From Photobacterium lucens (GTDB lineage Bacteria > Pseudomonadota > Gammaproteobacteria > Enterobacterales > Vibrionaceae): 50,394 nt of DNA. Below the pieces are notes generated by a model. That model was not told the DNA's origin and made no database searches. It saw nothing but the letters and a program-made list of their open reading frames with translations. Shown here piece after piece: positions 9,101 to 19,387 of the stretch. The stretch's first letter is position 1, and every line of letters starts with the position of its first letter. The position numbers and the translations under genes were made by a program. Location of the stretch: the NCBI RefSeq assembly GCF_009873615.1, contig NZ_SSMG01000439.1, positions 1-50,394 of the forward strand. The letters are read 5' to 3'.

Positions 9101-9583
9101 TTACGGCTCAAGCGGCTGACGACTAAATTCTTTACAGCCACATTTAATACATGGCTCAATACGAGTCACATGCGTAATGGTTTGTTGATGACCGCATTTT
9201 TCACAGACTAAATGCCCAAGCCCGACTAACTCGCCTGAGTGATACACCCCTTTGTGTTTAATATCATCCATGACTTCAAGCCACTCTAACTGGGTCTTAT
9301 CAGTAATTTCAGCAAGGTGCTGCCAAATAGTTTCACTTACTAACTTATAGAATGGACTTTCTTTGAAAGGCTCTGGGCTATTTTTTGCTTCTTCACTGAA
9401 GGTTTTGAGATCACTTTTTAAATACGCTTCAATTAATGCAAGCTCATCTTTAGTCATATCGCTGGCGGCTTTACCATACAGTTCAGTCGTCTCAATAAAC
9501 TTCTTAAGCTCTTGTGGGCTATTTTTTAATGTCTCGGTGACTTTTTCTAATAGCGCTTCGTAATGTGCTTTTTGTTGAGTCAT
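9101..9583 (-). CDS. ybeL: zinc-ribbon protein YbeL (DUF1451)
   Basis: 160 aa, the same size as E. coli YbeL, and in the same place beside leuS. The N-terminal two-thirds is helical and charged. The C-terminal part contains two CxxC knuckles, CEKCG and CIKCG, which should bind zinc. The start at 9583 (MTQQKAHYEALL) is supported by AAGGAG 7 bases upstream; a longer frame to 9679 lacks this. It is a cytoplasmic protein of unknown function. It is transcribed divergently from leuS. Confidence 0.88.
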   Translation of the reverse strand: MTQQKAHYEALLEKVTETLKNSPQELKKFIETTELYGKAASDMTKDELALIEAYLKSDLKTFSEEAKNSPEPFKESPFYKLVSETIWQHLAEITDKTQLEWLEVMDDIKHKGVYHSGELVGLGHLVCEKCGHQQTITHVTRIEPCIKCGCKEFSRQPLEP

Positions 9584-9672
9584 GATGTTTCTCCTTAGCC
9601 TATATTGACTAAAAGCGTGCTGAAATACCGCCAAATACAAGATTAAAGGTATCGAATTGCCTTCAGCTATTG

Positions 9673-9700
9673 TTGACACCTTTACCTTTGGTTATTCTAT
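9673..9700 (+). promoter_or_regulatory. candidate leuS promoter
   Basis: Perfect -35 TTGACA at 9673-9678. The -10 is poor: TTCTAT at 9695-9700 (16-base spacing) is the nearest candidate. The -35 makes a promoter likely; the exact -10 is uncertain. Confidence 0.4.
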
Positions 9701-9754
9701 GCCGATTAATTTGAATGTGTTTATATCAAACTCACAATATCCCGGATGTCATCG

Positions 9755-12328
9755 ATGCAAGAACAATATCGTCCACAGGACATTGAACAGAAAGTTCAAG
9801 AACATTGGGACAACAAAAAAACCTTTGTTGTTAGTGAAGACCCTAATAAAGAAAAATTCTACTGTCTCTCCATGTTCCCGTACCCAAGTGGTCGACTGCA
9901 CATGGGTCACGTGCGTAACTACACTATCGGTGATGTTATCTCTCGCTACCAGCGCTTACAAGGTAAAAATGTAATGCAGCCAATCGGCTGGGATGCATTT
10001 GGTCTACCTGCTGAAAATGCGGCAGTGAAAAATAAGACTGCACCTGCGCCATGGACTTACGAAAACATCGAGTACATGAAGAATCAACTTAAGCTATTAG
10101 GTTTTGGTTACGATTGGAACCGTGAGTTCGCAACATGTACGCCAGAATACTACCGTTGGGAGCAAGAGTTCTTCACTAAGCTTTACAACAAAGGCCTTGT
10201 TTACAAGAAGACTTCATCTGTTAACTGGTGTCCAAACGACCAAACTGTACTTGCTAACGAGCAGGTTGAAGACGGTTGTTGTTGGCGTTGTGACACACCA
10301 GTTGAGCAAAAAGAGATCCCACAATGGTTCATTAAGATCACTGAGTACGCACAAGAGCTACTTGACGATCTTGATCAACTAGACGGTTGGCCTGAAATGG
10401 TGAAAACCATGCAGCGCAACTGGATTGGTCGCTCTGAAGGTGTTGAACTAACATTCAAAGTTAAAGACAACGACGATCTAGAAGTTTACACAACACGCCC
10501 TGACACACTAATGGGTGTGACATTTGTAAGCATCGCAGCAGGTCACCCTCTTGCAGCAAAAGCCGCTGAAAATAACCCAGCGCTTGCAGATTTCATTCAC
10601 GAATGCCGTAACAACAAGGTTGCAGAAGCTGATCTTGCAACCATGGAAAAGAAAGGCATGGATACTGGTCTAACCGCTATCCACCCATTAGATGGTCGTG
10701 AAGTACCTGTATACGTAGCAAACTTTGTACTGATGGATTACGGCACAGGTGCGGTAATGGCAGTACCTGCGCACGATCAACGTGACTTCGAGTTTGCAAC
10801 TAAATACAACATCGACATCATGGCAGTTATCAAGCCAGAAGATGGTAGCGAGCTAGATATCGCTGAAGCTGCATACACTGAAAAAGGTATCCTATTCAAC
10901 TCTGGTGATTTCGATGGCCTAAACTTCCAACAAGCATTTGATGCTATTGCAGCAAAACTTGAAGCTGAAGGTAAAGGTAAGAAGACAGTTAACTTCCGTC
11001 TACGTGACTGGGGTGTATCTCGTCAACGTTACTGGGGTGCACCAATCCCAATGGTAACGACTGAAGATGGTGAAGTTCACCCAGTACCAGCAGATCAACT
11101 ACCAGTAATTCTACCAGAAGACGTAGTAATGGATGGCGTGACTAGCCCAATCAAAGCTGATAAAGAGTGGGCGAAAACCACTTTTAACGGTGAGCCAGCA
11201 CTACGTGAAACCGATACCTTTGATACCTTCATGGAATCTTCTTGGTACTACGCACGTTACTGTTCACCACAAGCTGATGATATCCTAGATCCAGAAAAAG
11301 CGAACTACTGGCTACCTGTAGACCAATACATTGGTGGTATTGAGCACGCATGTATGCACCTACTGTACTCTCGCTTCTTCCACAAACTGCTACGTGATGC
11401 TGGTTACGTAACATCTGACGAGCCGTTCAAGCAGCTACTATGTCAAGGCATGGTGCTTGCTGATGCATTCTTCTACACCACAGATAAAGGTGGTAAAGAG
11501 TGGGTTGCCCCAACAGAAGTAACTGTTGAGCGTGATGGTAAAGGCCGTATCACTTCAGCTGTTGATACTGATGGCCGTAACGTTGAGCACTCAGGCATGA
11601 TCAAAATGTCTAAGTCTAAGAACAACGGTATCGACCCTCAAGAGATGGTAGACAAGTACGGTGCTGACACAGTACGTCTATTCATGATGTTTGCATCACC
11701 TGCTGACATGACACTTGAATGGCAAGAGTCTGGCGTTGAAGGTGCTAACCGTTTCCTTAAGCGTGTTTGGAAACTAGTGCGTGAACACACTGAGAAAGGC
11801 GCAGCAGAAGCAGTTGATGCAGCAGCACTAACAGCAGATCAAAAAGCACTTCGTCGTGATATTCACAAAACTATTGCAAAAGTAAGTGATGATATTGGTC
11901 GTCGTCAGACATTCAATACTGCAATTGCTGCTATCATGGAGCTGATGAACAAGCTTGCTAAGGCACCTCAAGAGTCTGTACAAGATCGTGCAATTCTTGA
12001 TGAAGCACTAAAAGCGATTGTTGCCATGCTTTACCCAATTACTCCACACATCTGTTTTGAAATGTGGACGGCGCTGGGCGAAACAGACATTGATAATGCA
12101 CAATGGCCACAAGCTGACGAAAAAGCATTAGTGGAAGATGAGAAACTGATCATCGTTCAAGTTAACGGTAAACTACGTGCAAAACTGACTGTTGCAGCTG
12201 ACGCAACCAAAGAGCAAGTAGAAGAGCTAGGCTTAAATGATGAGAACGTGACTAAGTTCACTGATGGCTTAACGATTCGTAAAGTGATCTACGTTCCTGG
12301 TAAGCTACTTAACATTGTAGCTAACTAA
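9755..12328 (+). CDS. leuS: leucyl-tRNA synthetase
   Basis: Class Ia aminoacyl-tRNA synthetase that charges tRNA-Leu. The start at 9755 ([13 protein letters not shown], 857 aa) matches the E. coli N-terminus MQEQYRPEEIES; an ATG at 9746 would add three residues (MSS). GGA at 9743-9745 suits 9755 and cannot serve 9746. The HMGH signature is at residues 49-52 and KMSKS lies near 620. Zinc-site cysteines appear in [22 protein letters not shown]. The editing (CP1) domain includes the conserved threonine-rich TTRPDT segment, and a C-terminal tRNA-binding domain ends the protein. It is followed by a terminator, so lptE-holA probably has its own promoter or depends on readthrough. Confidence 0.97.
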   Translation: MQEQYRPQDIEQKVQEHWDNKKTFVVSEDPNKEKFYCLSMFPYPSGRLHMGHVRNYTIGDVISRYQRLQGKNVMQPIGWDAFGLPAENAAVKNKTAPAPWTYENIEYMKNQLKLLGFGYDWNREFATCTPEYYRWEQEFFTKLYNKGLVYKKTSSVNWCPNDQTVLANEQVEDGCCWRCDTPVEQKEIPQWFIKITEYAQELLDDLDQLDGWPEMVKTMQRNWIGRSEGVELTFKVKDNDDLEVYTTRPDTLMGVTFVSIAAGHPLAAKAAENNPALADFIHECRNNKVAEADLATMEKKGMDTGLTAIHPLDGREVPVYVANFVLMDYGTGAVMAVPAHDQRDFEFATKYNIDIMAVIKPEDGSELDIAEAAYTEKGILFNSGDFDGLNFQQAFDAIAAKLEAEGKGKKTVNFRLRDWGVSRQRYWGAPIPMVTTEDGEVHPVPADQLPVILPEDVVMDGVTSPIKADKEWAKTTFNGEPALRETDTFDTFMESSWYYARYCSPQADDILDPEKANYWLPVDQYIGGIEHACMHLLYSRFFHKLLRDAGYVTSDEPFKQLLCQGMVLADAFFYTTDKGGKEWVAPTEVTVERDGKGRITSAVDTDGRNVEHSGMIKMSKSKNNGIDPQEMVDKYGADTVRLFMMFASPADMTLEWQESGVEGANRFLKRVWKLVREHTEKGAAEAVDAAALTADQKALRRDIHKTIAKVSDDIGRRQTFNTAIAAIMELMNKLAKAPQESVQDRAILDEALKAIVAMLYPITPHICFEMWTALGETDIDNAQWPQADEKALVEDEKLIIVQVNGKLRAKLTVAADATKEQVEELGLNDENVTKFTDGLTIRKVIYVPGKLLNIVAN

Positions 12329-12375
12329 TCAAGGTTACTTTTCTTTGTTAGCTCGTCTAACATAGCAATAAGCTC

Positions 12376-12407
12376 AAGATCCCCGCTTCTGCGGGGATCT
12401 TTATAAT
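12376..12407 (+). terminator. terminator after leuS
   Basis: AAGATCCCCGC (12376-12386), loop TTCT, GCGGGGATCTT (12391-12401). The stem is strong and 11 bp long. The T-run is short and interrupted (CTTTATAATT), so readthrough into lptE is possible. Confidence 0.8.
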
Positions 12408-12470
12408 TACAGTCATACTTTTACTTGTTGCGCTTTGCGCACTGCTTTTTACTTCAAGGAGCTGACTTTC

Positions 12471-13136
12471 GTGAAAAGTTTTTTCTCGGCAAACCGCCTT
12501 ACTCGACTACTTATCATCACTCTTCTCGCGCTAACAACAGCTTCTTGTGGCTTCCACCTTCGTGGTAATTACATGCTGCCTGACGGCATTGCTAAACTGT
12601 CATTAACCAGCTTTGACCCATATGGCCAAATGACGCGTATGGTGCGATACCAATTTAAATTACATGGCATTAGTGAAGTTGCACCAGCAAAAGACGTACC
12701 GAATCTAAATATCAACAGTGAATCAACGGGCGAGCGTACCCTATCGCTATACCAAAACAACGGTAAAGCGGAATACGATTTAACCCTAACGGTTAACTAC
12801 TCGGTGACGATCCCAAATCAAGGTCAACAGACTTACACCACGAAAGTCACTCGTACTTTCCTTGATAACCCATTAACCGCACTAGCAAAATCGGTTGAAC
12901 AAGATGAGTTAGTCAATGTAATGCGTGAACAAGCTGCACAACAGATCATGCGTAAACTGGCACGTCTAACTGCTGTCTTTAAGAAAATTGAAGAAGATAA
13001 GCTCGACTCTCAACTTAAAGAGATCTTAAACGAAGAAGATAAACAAGAATCTTCAGATGACACAGGCAAAACAACAATCACAACGTTGCCAACAAAAGCA
13101 TCAGAGACTCAGCACAGCAGCCATAACACACAATGA
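12471..13136 (+). CDS. lptE: LPS-assembly lipoprotein LptE
   Basis: Outer-membrane lipoprotein that plugs the LptD barrel and is needed for LPS insertion. A GTG start at 12471 with AAGGAG at 12456-12461 (9-base spacing) gives 221 aa and places the lipobox correctly: a hydrophobic stretch then TTASC, with C26 as the acylated residue, followed by GFHLRG, which is typical of LptE. A longer frame from 12435 would put 12 charged or aromatic residues before the signal peptide. The C-terminal tail (about 180-221) is acidic and Ser/Thr-rich. It overlaps holA by four bases (ATGA). It matches the E. coli leuS-lptE-holA order. Confidence 0.93.
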   Translation: MKSFFSANRLTRLLIITLLALTTASCGFHLRGNYMLPDGIAKLSLTSFDPYGQMTRMVRYQFKLHGISEVAPAKDVPNLNINSESTGERTLSLYQNNGKAEYDLTLTVNYSVTIPNQGQQTYTTKVTRTFLDNPLTALAKSVEQDELVNVMREQAAQQIMRKLARLTAVFKKIEEDKLDSQLKEILNEEDKQESSDDTGKTTITTLPTKASETQHSSHNTQ

Positions 13137-14158
13137 GAGTTTACCCAGAACAACTGACGCAGCAACTTGATAAAGGGCTGCGTCAGGCCTACCTATTATT
13201 TGGTAATGAGCCACTACTCAAACAAGAGTGTGGTGATAGCATCAAGCAACTAGCCCAACAGCAAGGTTTTCTTGAGCGCCATCACTTCACCATTGATAAC
13301 CAGCTGGATTGGAACCTTGTGCTCGACTGCTGCCAAGCCATGAGTCTATTTTCAGCCCAGCAAATCATTGAACTAGATGTACCTGACACAGGCTTAAATG
13401 CCAATCAAGCTAAAGCATTACTAGAGGTTATCGAGCATCTAAACCCTGATATTTTATTAGTGCTTACTGGCCCTTATTTAAATAAGAAACAAGAAGCAAC
13501 TAAGTGGTTTAAAGCGCTTGATGCGATTGGTTTGTATGTGCCATGTAATACCCCTGATGCCAAACAAATGCCGCGCTTTATTCAAGCTCGTTGTCGAGTA
13601 TTAGGTTTAAAGCCCGATCATGAATCAGTACAAATGCTGGCACAGTGGCACGAAGGGAATTTATTGGCGTTAGCTCAAAGTTTACACAAGTTAATTTTGC
13701 TCTATCCCGATGGTGAATTGAATATTGTTCGCTTACAAGAAGCACTCAGTCGCCATAATCACTACACCCCATTCCAACTTGTTGATGCTGTATTAGCTGG
13801 ACAAGCCAAACGTAGCCAACGGGTATTACGTCAGCTACAAGGAGAAGGTGTGGAAGCCACTATCTTGTTACGTACCCTGCAACGTGAGTTAACCCAACTC
13901 TACAAAATGCAGGAAATGGGTAAAAAAGGGACACCACTTAATATTATTTTTGAGCAATTTCGAGTGTGGCAAAACCGCCGTGAAATGTATATTGGAGCAC
14001 TGCATCGTCTACCACTGACACGACTTGTCGGTATTATTCGTCAGCTCACCCAATTAGAGCTCCAAGTGAAAACCGACTACGACACCAATCCTTGGCCAGC
14101 GTTAAGTACGCTATGTGCTGAAATTTGTGGTTTCGACACTCACTTACACCACGCATAA
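13133..14158 (+). CDS. holA: DNA polymerase III delta subunit HolA
   Basis: 341 aa, the usual length (E. coli 343). Delta is the clamp-loader subunit that opens the beta sliding clamp. The N-terminal region has the family pattern (YLLFGNEPLLKQE near residues 19-31, where delta contacts beta and resembles a P-loop fold without nucleotide binding). The C-terminal collar domain (about 210-341) follows. Its ATG overlaps the lptE stop. In E. coli nadD follows directly; here a terminator follows and nadD is absent. Confidence 0.95.
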   Translation: MRVYPEQLTQQLDKGLRQAYLLFGNEPLLKQECGDSIKQLAQQQGFLERHHFTIDNQLDWNLVLDCCQAMSLFSAQQIIELDVPDTGLNANQAKALLEVIEHLNPDILLVLTGPYLNKKQEATKWFKALDAIGLYVPCNTPDAKQMPRFIQARCRVLGLKPDHESVQMLAQWHEGNLLALAQSLHKLILLYPDGELNIVRLQEALSRHNHYTPFQLVDAVLAGQAKRSQRVLRQLQGEGVEATILLRTLQRELTQLYKMQEMGKKGTPLNIIFEQFRVWQNRREMYIGALHRLPLTRLVGIIRQLTQLELQVKTDYDTNPWPALSTLCAEICGFDTHLHHA

Positions 14159-14170
14159 CCCTCGCATCTC

Positions 14171-14202
14171 AACGGTCATCAGTCATTGTTGACCGTTTTT
14201 TT
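14171..14202 (+). terminator. terminator after holA
   Basis: AACGGTCA (14171-14178), 11-base loop, TGACCGTT (14190-14197), T-run to 14202. It ends the lptE-holA unit at the place where nadD would be expected. Confidence 0.88.
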
Positions 14203-14275
14203 CCTGAATCTTCCCTTAAGCGGTCGAAAAATCATCGTATGAACCTTGTCCTTTTATCGCTGTCAGATAAGAGCA

Positions 14276-14284
14276 TGGTATACT
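14276..14284 (+). promoter_or_regulatory. extended -10 promoter for rsfS operon
   Basis: TGG-TATACT: TG at 14276-14277 and hexamer TATACT at 14279-14284 (5/6). The extended TG motif can replace a good -35; none is seen at the correct distance. It lies about 100 bases before rsfS and after the holA terminator. Confidence 0.5.
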
Positions 14285-14285
14285 G

Positions 14286-14304
14286 CCGACCTTATTGCGG
14301 TCGG
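14286..14304 (+). other. hairpin at the rsfS 5' leader
   Basis: CCGACC (14286-14291) pairs with GGTCGG (14299-14304) around a 7-base loop. It starts about at the predicted transcription start, so it could form a 5'-end stem-loop that stabilises the mRNA. Confidence 0.4.
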
Positions 14305-14385
14305 AAAACTTTTTACACCTCTAATCCAATAGTAAAATAGAACTTAACGACCACACATTTTTAAACGCTTATTGAGGGAATCCCT

Positions 14386-14703
14386 TTGCAAGTTCAAGAA
14401 CTACACGATTTCATTGTTGATAAAATTGACGATCTTAAAGCACAAGACATCGTAACTATTGATGTACAAGGTAAATCAAGCATTACTGATGTAATGGTGA
14501 TCTGTACTGGTACTTCAAACCGTCACGTTTGCTCTATCGCTGATCACGTTAACAAAGAATCAAAGTTAATTGACTTCCCTCCTTTTGGTATCAGCGGCGA
14601 AGATGATGGTGAGTGGGTTATCGTTGACATGGGCAACGTGATGCTACACATCATGCAAGAAGACGCACGCCAAATGTACCAACTGGAGAAGCTTTGGAGC
14701 TAA
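14386..14703 (+). CDS. rsfS: ribosome silencing factor RsfS
   Basis: 105 aa, as in E. coli. It binds ribosomal protein L14 on the 50S subunit and blocks joining with 30S during starvation. The TTG start is supported by GAGGGA at 14374-14379 with 6-base spacing. The Iojap/DUF143 fold is recognisable from [23 protein letters not shown] and [16 protein letters not shown]. It is followed after 7 bases by rlmH, forming the conserved rsfS-rlmH-mrdA-mrdB-rlpA run. Confidence 0.95.
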   Translation: MQVQELHDFIVDKIDDLKAQDIVTIDVQGKSSITDVMVICTGTSNRHVCSIADHVNKESKLIDFPPFGISGEDDGEWVIVDMGNVMLHIMQEDARQMYQLEKLWS

Positions 14704-14710
14704 GAGAGTC

Positions 14711-15181
14711 ATGAAGCTTCAATTAATCGCAGTCGGCACCAAAATGCCAAAATGGGTTGAAGAAGGTTATAAAGAATATAGCCGTCGCTTCCCTAAAGAT
14801 ATGCCGTTGGAACTGATTGAAATTCCAGCGGGTAAGCGCGGTAAGAACGCTGATATTGCACGTATCCTTCAAAAAGAAGGTGAAGCAATGTTAGCAGCCG
14901 TTGCTAAGGGTAACCGTATCGTTACTTTAGATATTCCAGGTAAACGCTGGGATACCGAGCAGCTAGCAGGTCAACTAGAAGCTTGGAAACTGGATGGTCG
15001 CGATGTGTCAATTTTAATTGGCGGACCTGAAGGTCTTGCACCGGCTTGTAAAGCAGCCGCAGAGCAAAGCTGGTCACTATCACCATTAACACTACCGCAC
15101 CCGTTAGTGCGTGTTGTTATGGCTGAAAGCTTATACCGTGCATGGAGCATCACGGCTAACCATCCGTACCACAGGGAATAA
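14711..15181 (+). CDS. rlmH: 23S rRNA pseudouridine-1915 N3-methyltransferase RlmH
   Basis: SPOUT-class methyltransferase, 156 aa (family about 155), that acts on the assembled 70S ribosome at helix 69. The knotted SAM-binding region is seen as [10 protein letters not shown] (near residues 101-110) and the C-terminal [20 protein letters not shown] segment; it ends in NHPYHRE, which is typical. It is placed 7 bases after rsfS and 6 bases before mrdA, so it is almost certainly co-transcribed. Confidence 0.97.
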   Translation: MKLQLIAVGTKMPKWVEEGYKEYSRRFPKDMPLELIEIPAGKRGKNADIARILQKEGEAMLAAVAKGNRIVTLDIPGKRWDTEQLAGQLEAWKLDGRDVSILIGGPEGLAPACKAAAEQSWSLSPLTLPHPLVRVVMAESLYRAWSITANHPYHRE

Positions 15182-15187
15182 CCATAG

Positions 15188-17152
15188 ATGAGACAAAAGC
15201 GAACCCAGATCCGCGACCATCGCGCTGAGTCGGCGCTATTTTTCCGTCGAGCTCTTGTCTCATTCATTGGAATTATTGTCTTGGTCAGCGTGTTATTGTT
15301 CAACCTATTCAACATTCAGGTTGAACAACACCAAGACTATAAAACCCGTTCCAATGATAACCGGATCAAAATTGTCCCAGTATCCCCAAACCGCGGTCTT
15401 ATCTATGATCGTAACGGCATACTGCTAGCTGAAAACCGCCCTATTTATAATCTCGAAGTTACCATCGAAAAAGTGCCCGATATGGAGCGTACCTATGCTG
15501 ATCTAAAATCAGTATTGGGATTAACCGATGAAGACATCGAACGATTCAAAAAAGAACGTCGTCGCACCCGTCGTTTTAAATCTGTACCGATCCTTGAAGG
15601 CTTAAATGAACAACAAGTAGCATTATTTGCTGTTAATCAGCATCGCTTCCCTGGTGTTGAAGTAAAAGCTTACCTTAAACGCTACTACCCATACGGCGAC
15701 TCACTGACTCATGTGCTGGGTTATGTCGCTAAAATTAATGATCGTGATCTTAAAAAGCTCGATCAAGATGGAAAGCTTAGCAACTATAAAGCCACTCGTG
15801 ATATCGGCAAACTGGGTATCGAGCGTTACTACGAAGATCTCTTACACGGTACTTCTGGCTATCAAGAAGTGGAAGTGAATAGCCGTGGGCGGATTATTCG
15901 CACCTTAAAATACGTGCCACCAATTCCGGGTAAAGATATCAAACTAAATATCGATCTCGGACTTCAACTCTATGTTCAAGAGCTCTTAACTGAACGCAAG
16001 TTAGATCCGGAAACGGGCAAAGAAATCATCAAGCACAAGCGTGGCTCTGTCGTTGTACTCGATCCAAAAGACGATGCGATTTTAGCCATGGTGTCGAGCC
16101 CAAGTTACGATCCAAACCTATTTGTTAAAGGGATCTCAGGTAAAAAGTACCGTGAGTTACTAAACAACCCTGATCGCCCTCTGGTTAACCGTGTCACGCT
16201 GGGTATCTACCCACCAGCATCAACGGTTAAACCAATGATTGCAGTCGCTGCATTAACCGAAGGCGTGGTAACACCAAAAACTACCCGTAACGATCCCGGT
16301 TGGTGGCAAATTCCTAACTCAACCAGTCGTAAGTTCCGTGACTGGCTACGTTGGGGGCACGGCCCAGTTAATATTTACAAAGCGATTGAAGAGTCAGTGG
16401 ACACTTACTTTTATCAAGTTGCTTACGATATGGGTATCGACAAACTGTCTACATGGATGAACCGTTTTGGTTACGGTGAATACACAGGCATTGATATTCA
16501 TGAAGAAAGTAAAGCTAATATGCCAACTCGCGACTGGAAACAAGCAAGACACAAACGTCCTTGGTATCAAGGCGATACGATCCCTGTCGGTATCGGACAA
16601 GGTTATTGGACTGCAACACCACTACAAATAGCAAAAGCAACATCTGTGCTGGTTAATAACGGTGTTGTCCATCGCCCACACCTACTGAAAGATATTGTCG
16701 ATGAAGAAGTAGAAAAACCAGCTGAGTTTAAAGACTTCCCACCTATATCAGAAGTCTCACCTGAGACATGGGAAATCGCCCGAGAAGGCATGCACCGTGT
16801 ACTCTATGGCACCCGTGGTACAGCACGTAAAGCGTTTTACGATACGCCTTACGAAGCCGGTGGAAAATCAGGTTCAGCACAGGTATTTGGCCTTGCTGAA
16901 AACCAAAAATACAATGCCGATGAGCTAGAAGAACGCCTTCGCGACCATGCTTTATTTACCGCATTTGCGCCATTTGATAAACCTGAAGTAGTGGTCTCTA
17001 TGGTGTTAGAAAATGCCGGTGGTGGTTCAAGTAATGGTGGTCCAATTGCCCGTAAAATTTTCGACCATATGCTGATCAAACCGAACCCTGAGAATAAATC
17101 TGAGTCCAACTCAGCACTCACGGTGTCAGAAACAACAGAGGTACAACAATGA
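15188..17152 (+). CDS. mrdA: penicillin-binding protein 2 (MrdA)
   Basis: Class B PBP, the transpeptidase of the elongasome, anchored in the inner membrane and facing the periplasm; 654 aa. A cytoplasmic N-terminus is followed by one membrane helix (about 22-42), the PBP dimer domain (about 65-235) and the transpeptidase domain. Active-site motifs: SxxK as S345-T-V-K348, SxN-type S403-V-D405, and KSG at 560-562 (KSG, not KTG, is normal for PBP2). Its stop overlaps mrdB ATG by four bases, fitting the obligatory PBP2-RodA partnership. The C-terminus has a short polar extension. Confidence 0.96.
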   Translation: MRQKRTQIRDHRAESALFFRRALVSFIGIIVLVSVLLFNLFNIQVEQHQDYKTRSNDNRIKIVPVSPNRGLIYDRNGILLAENRPIYNLEVTIEKVPDMERTYADLKSVLGLTDEDIERFKKERRRTRRFKSVPILEGLNEQQVALFAVNQHRFPGVEVKAYLKRYYPYGDSLTHVLGYVAKINDRDLKKLDQDGKLSNYKATRDIGKLGIERYYEDLLHGTSGYQEVEVNSRGRIIRTLKYVPPIPGKDIKLNIDLGLQLYVQELLTERKLDPETGKEIIKHKRGSVVVLDPKDDAILAMVSSPSYDPNLFVKGISGKKYRELLNNPDRPLVNRVTLGIYPPASTVKPMIAVAALTEGVVTPKTTRNDPGWWQIPNSTSRKFRDWLRWGHGPVNIYKAIEESVDTYFYQVAYDMGIDKLSTWMNRFGYGEYTGIDIHEESKANMPTRDWKQARHKRPWYQGDTIPVGIGQGYWTATPLQIAKATSVLVNNGVVHRPHLLKDIVDEEVEKPAEFKDFPPISEVSPETWEIAREGMHRVLYGTRGTARKAFYDTPYEAGGKSGSAQVFGLAENQKYNADELEERLRDHALFTAFAPFDKPEVVVSMVLENAGGGSSNGGPIARKIFDHMLIKPNPENKSESNSALTVSETTEVQQ

Positions 17153-18270
17153 GTATTATGGCGGCAACCGGTACCAAGCGAACACTAAGTGAACGCTTAC
17201 ATATCGATGTGCCACTATTACTAGGGATCTTAACCCTGATGGGGTTTGCCCTGATCATCATGTGGAGCGCAAGTGGTCAAAATGTTGCCATGATGGAACG
17301 TCAAGCCATGCGCATGTTGATGTCACTTGGCATCATGGTGCTGCTTGCACAAATCGCCCCACGCCATTACGAAGCTTGGGCACCTTACCTGTTTGGTGTC
17401 GGTTTACTGTTATTATTCAGTGTATTAGCATTTGGTGAGGTATCAAAAGGTGCCCAGCGTTGGCTAAATTTAGGTTTTGTTCGCTTTCAGCCGTCGGAGC
17501 TATTAAAACTCGCTGTACCTTTGATGGTGGCAAGGTTTATTGGTAATCGTCCACTACCACCATCCATGCGAAATATCTTCGTCGCATTAGTATTGATATT
17601 CACACCGACGATATTAATCGCTAAACAACCGGACTTAGGTACATCAATTTTGGTGGCAGCATCCGGCATTTTTGTTCTGTTTCTGTCAGGAATTAGCTGG
17701 AGACTGATTATCGGTGCTTTAGTATTACTCGGTGCCTTTATTCCTGTGTTATGGTTCTTCCTCATGCACGACTACCAGCGTACGCGTGTGATGACTTTGT
17801 TTAATCCAGAGTCTGATCCACTGGGAGCGGGATACCATATTATTCAATCAAAAATCGCTATTGGCTCTGGTGGCATTAGTGGTAAAGGTTGGCTACACGG
17901 TACTCAATCTCAGCTTGAATTCGTTCCTGAGCGACATACGGACTTCATTTTTGCGGTGATTGCAGAAGAATGGGGCTTAACCGGTGTAATTGGTTTATTA
18001 ACAATTTATCTCTTTATCTTAGGTCGAGGATTATTGTTAGCAAGCCGAGCTCAAACAGCGTTCGGACGCATGATGGCTGGCAGTATTGTTTTAAGTTTCT
18101 TTGTTTATGTATTTGTAAATATCGGTATGGTAAGTGGCATTCTGCCTGTTGTAGGCGTTCCATTACCTCTAGTGAGTTATGGCGGTACATCCATGATGAC
18201 CCTCTTAGCTGGCTTCGGTATTTTGATGTCTATCCACACTCACAGAAAAATGTTGTCTAAGGCGACCTAA
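17149..18270 (+). CDS. mrdB: peptidoglycan glycosyltransferase RodA (MrdB)
   Basis: SEDS-family polymerase, 373 aa (E. coli RodA 370), a polytopic membrane protein with about ten hydrophobic helices. It polymerises lipid II for lateral wall growth together with PBP2. SEDS-typical segments include [43 protein letters not shown] and [11 protein letters not shown] near the C-terminus. It overlaps mrdA by four bases and directly abuts rlpA (stop TAA then ATG), so rodA-mrdA-rlpA is one transcription unit. Confidence 0.96.
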   Translation: MSIMAATGTKRTLSERLHIDVPLLLGILTLMGFALIIMWSASGQNVAMMERQAMRMLMSLGIMVLLAQIAPRHYEAWAPYLFGVGLLLLFSVLAFGEVSKGAQRWLNLGFVRFQPSELLKLAVPLMVARFIGNRPLPPSMRNIFVALVLIFTPTILIAKQPDLGTSILVAASGIFVLFLSGISWRLIIGALVLLGAFIPVLWFFLMHDYQRTRVMTLFNPESDPLGAGYHIIQSKIAIGSGGISGKGWLHGTQSQLEFVPERHTDFIFAVIAEEWGLTGVIGLLTIYLFILGRGLLLASRAQTAFGRMMAGSIVLSFFVYVFVNIGMVSGILPVVGVPLPLVSYGGTSMMTLLAGFGILMSIHTHRKMLSKAT

Positions 18271-19149
18271 ATGCGTTCACTTTTTTTATTGTTTTTTGTT
18301 CTACTTGCAGGATGTAGTTCCTCGCCAGATAAACCTCAGCAGCCAGAGACAAAAGCAGAACACGCCACACCAGGCTTATTATTTAAACCGAATACTCCAA
18401 CGAATGACGATCCCAATGCTGGCCGTTATTCGTTAAAAGATGACCGAGCACCATCTGTTGTACCTGATTTTTCAAAAGTACCACCTGTAGTGCCGCACTA
18501 TGAACCGTATAGCCGTGCAGGTAATAAAGATTACACCCTACGCGGTAAGCGCTACCACATAGTAAAAAACACCAAAGGTTACACTGAAACAGGTTATGCC
18601 TCTTGGTATGGCGAGAAGTTCCACGGTCATAAAACCTCTAATGGTGAAACATACAATATGTTCGCAATGACGGCAGCACATAAAACGTTGCCGCTACCGA
18701 GCTTTGTACGTGTAACTAACATGCGTAATGGTAAATCTACTATCGTACGCGTTAACGATCGCGGCCCATTCCATGATGGTCGTATCATCGATTTAAGTAT
18801 GGCGGCGGCTGCAAAAATTGGCGTAATTAGCCTCGGCACAGCCCCTGTAAAAATTGAAGTGATTAATATACCGAAGCCTTCTAGCAAAGAAGCGATGAAG
18901 AATTCCCCTATTCCTCATCACTACTTTGTTCAATTAGCTGCGGTAAATAGCTTGGCGAAAGCTGAAGACATGCGTAACGCGCTTAAGCGTCAATACAATA
19001 CAAATGTTGATATTGAGCAAGTGGATAATCGCACAGTCTACCGTGTACGTTTAGGTCCTTTCATGGATCATAACGATGCAGAAAAGCAACTCACTAAAGC
19101 GAAAGCTCATCACTATCCAAAAGCCTTTATCATCACGGCTAACAGATAA
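18271..19149 (+). CDS. rlpA: septal ring lytic transglycosylase RlpA
   Basis: 292-aa outer-membrane lipoprotein: signal peptide with lipobox LLAGC (C15), a Pro/Ser-rich linker, a double-psi beta-barrel domain (about 108-195, including GYASWYGEKFHGHKTSNGE and VNDRGPFHDGRIIDLS) and a SPOR domain (about 213-290) that binds denuded glycan at the septum. In some bacteria (Pseudomonas) RlpA cleaves naked glycan strands; in E. coli activity is unclear, so enzyme activity here is inferred. It starts immediately after the mrdB stop codon. Confidence 0.92.
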   Translation: MRSLFLLFFVLLAGCSSSPDKPQQPETKAEHATPGLLFKPNTPTNDDPNAGRYSLKDDRAPSVVPDFSKVPPVVPHYEPYSRAGNKDYTLRGKRYHIVKNTKGYTETGYASWYGEKFHGHKTSNGETYNMFAMTAAHKTLPLPSFVRVTNMRNGKSTIVRVNDRGPFHDGRIIDLSMAAAAKIGVISLGTAPVKIEVINIPKPSSKEAMKNSPIPHHYFVQLAAVNSLAKAEDMRNALKRQYNTNVDIEQVDNRTVYRVRLGPFMDHNDAEKQLTKAKAHHYPKAFIITANR

Positions 19150-19185
19150 TATGAACCTAATTTTAATTTAGGAATCATAATTACG

Positions 19186-19232
19186 GCTTGTATGTTCAGA
19201 GTGTAAAAACCAGAACATACAAGCTAATTTTT
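19186..19232 (+). terminator. 12-bp inverted repeat, probable terminator after rlpA
   Basis: GCTTGTATGTTC (19186-19197) pairs perfectly with GAACATACAAGC (19213-19224) around a 15-base loop, followed by TAATTTTTG. The stem is less GC-rich and the loop larger than usual, so a regulatory role is possible too. Confidence 0.6.
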
Positions 19233-19335
19233 GTTCACAACAGCACGTTAAACACCAGCAATTGCACGGATTACGTCCGCTTAATGTCAATAAATAGGGA
19301 TCTTCCTTCATTCCACTGATTGGCAGAAGGTTATC

Positions 19336-19344
19336 TGCTATAGT
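19336..19344 (+). promoter_or_regulatory. extended -10 promoter for dacA
   Basis: TGC-TATAGT: TG at 19336-19337 and TATAGT at 19339-19344 (5/6), 43 bases before the dacA start. No -35 at good distance was found. Confidence 0.5.
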
Positions 19345-19387
19345 GAGCACCATTTCTTGTCTTAGATAAACTAAAGTTATAATAACC

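Noticed and set aside
13950-14160. A broken or frameshifted nadD after holA
   Set aside because: The sequence after holA has no recognisable nadD motif (such as GGTFDPIHNGH) in any frame.
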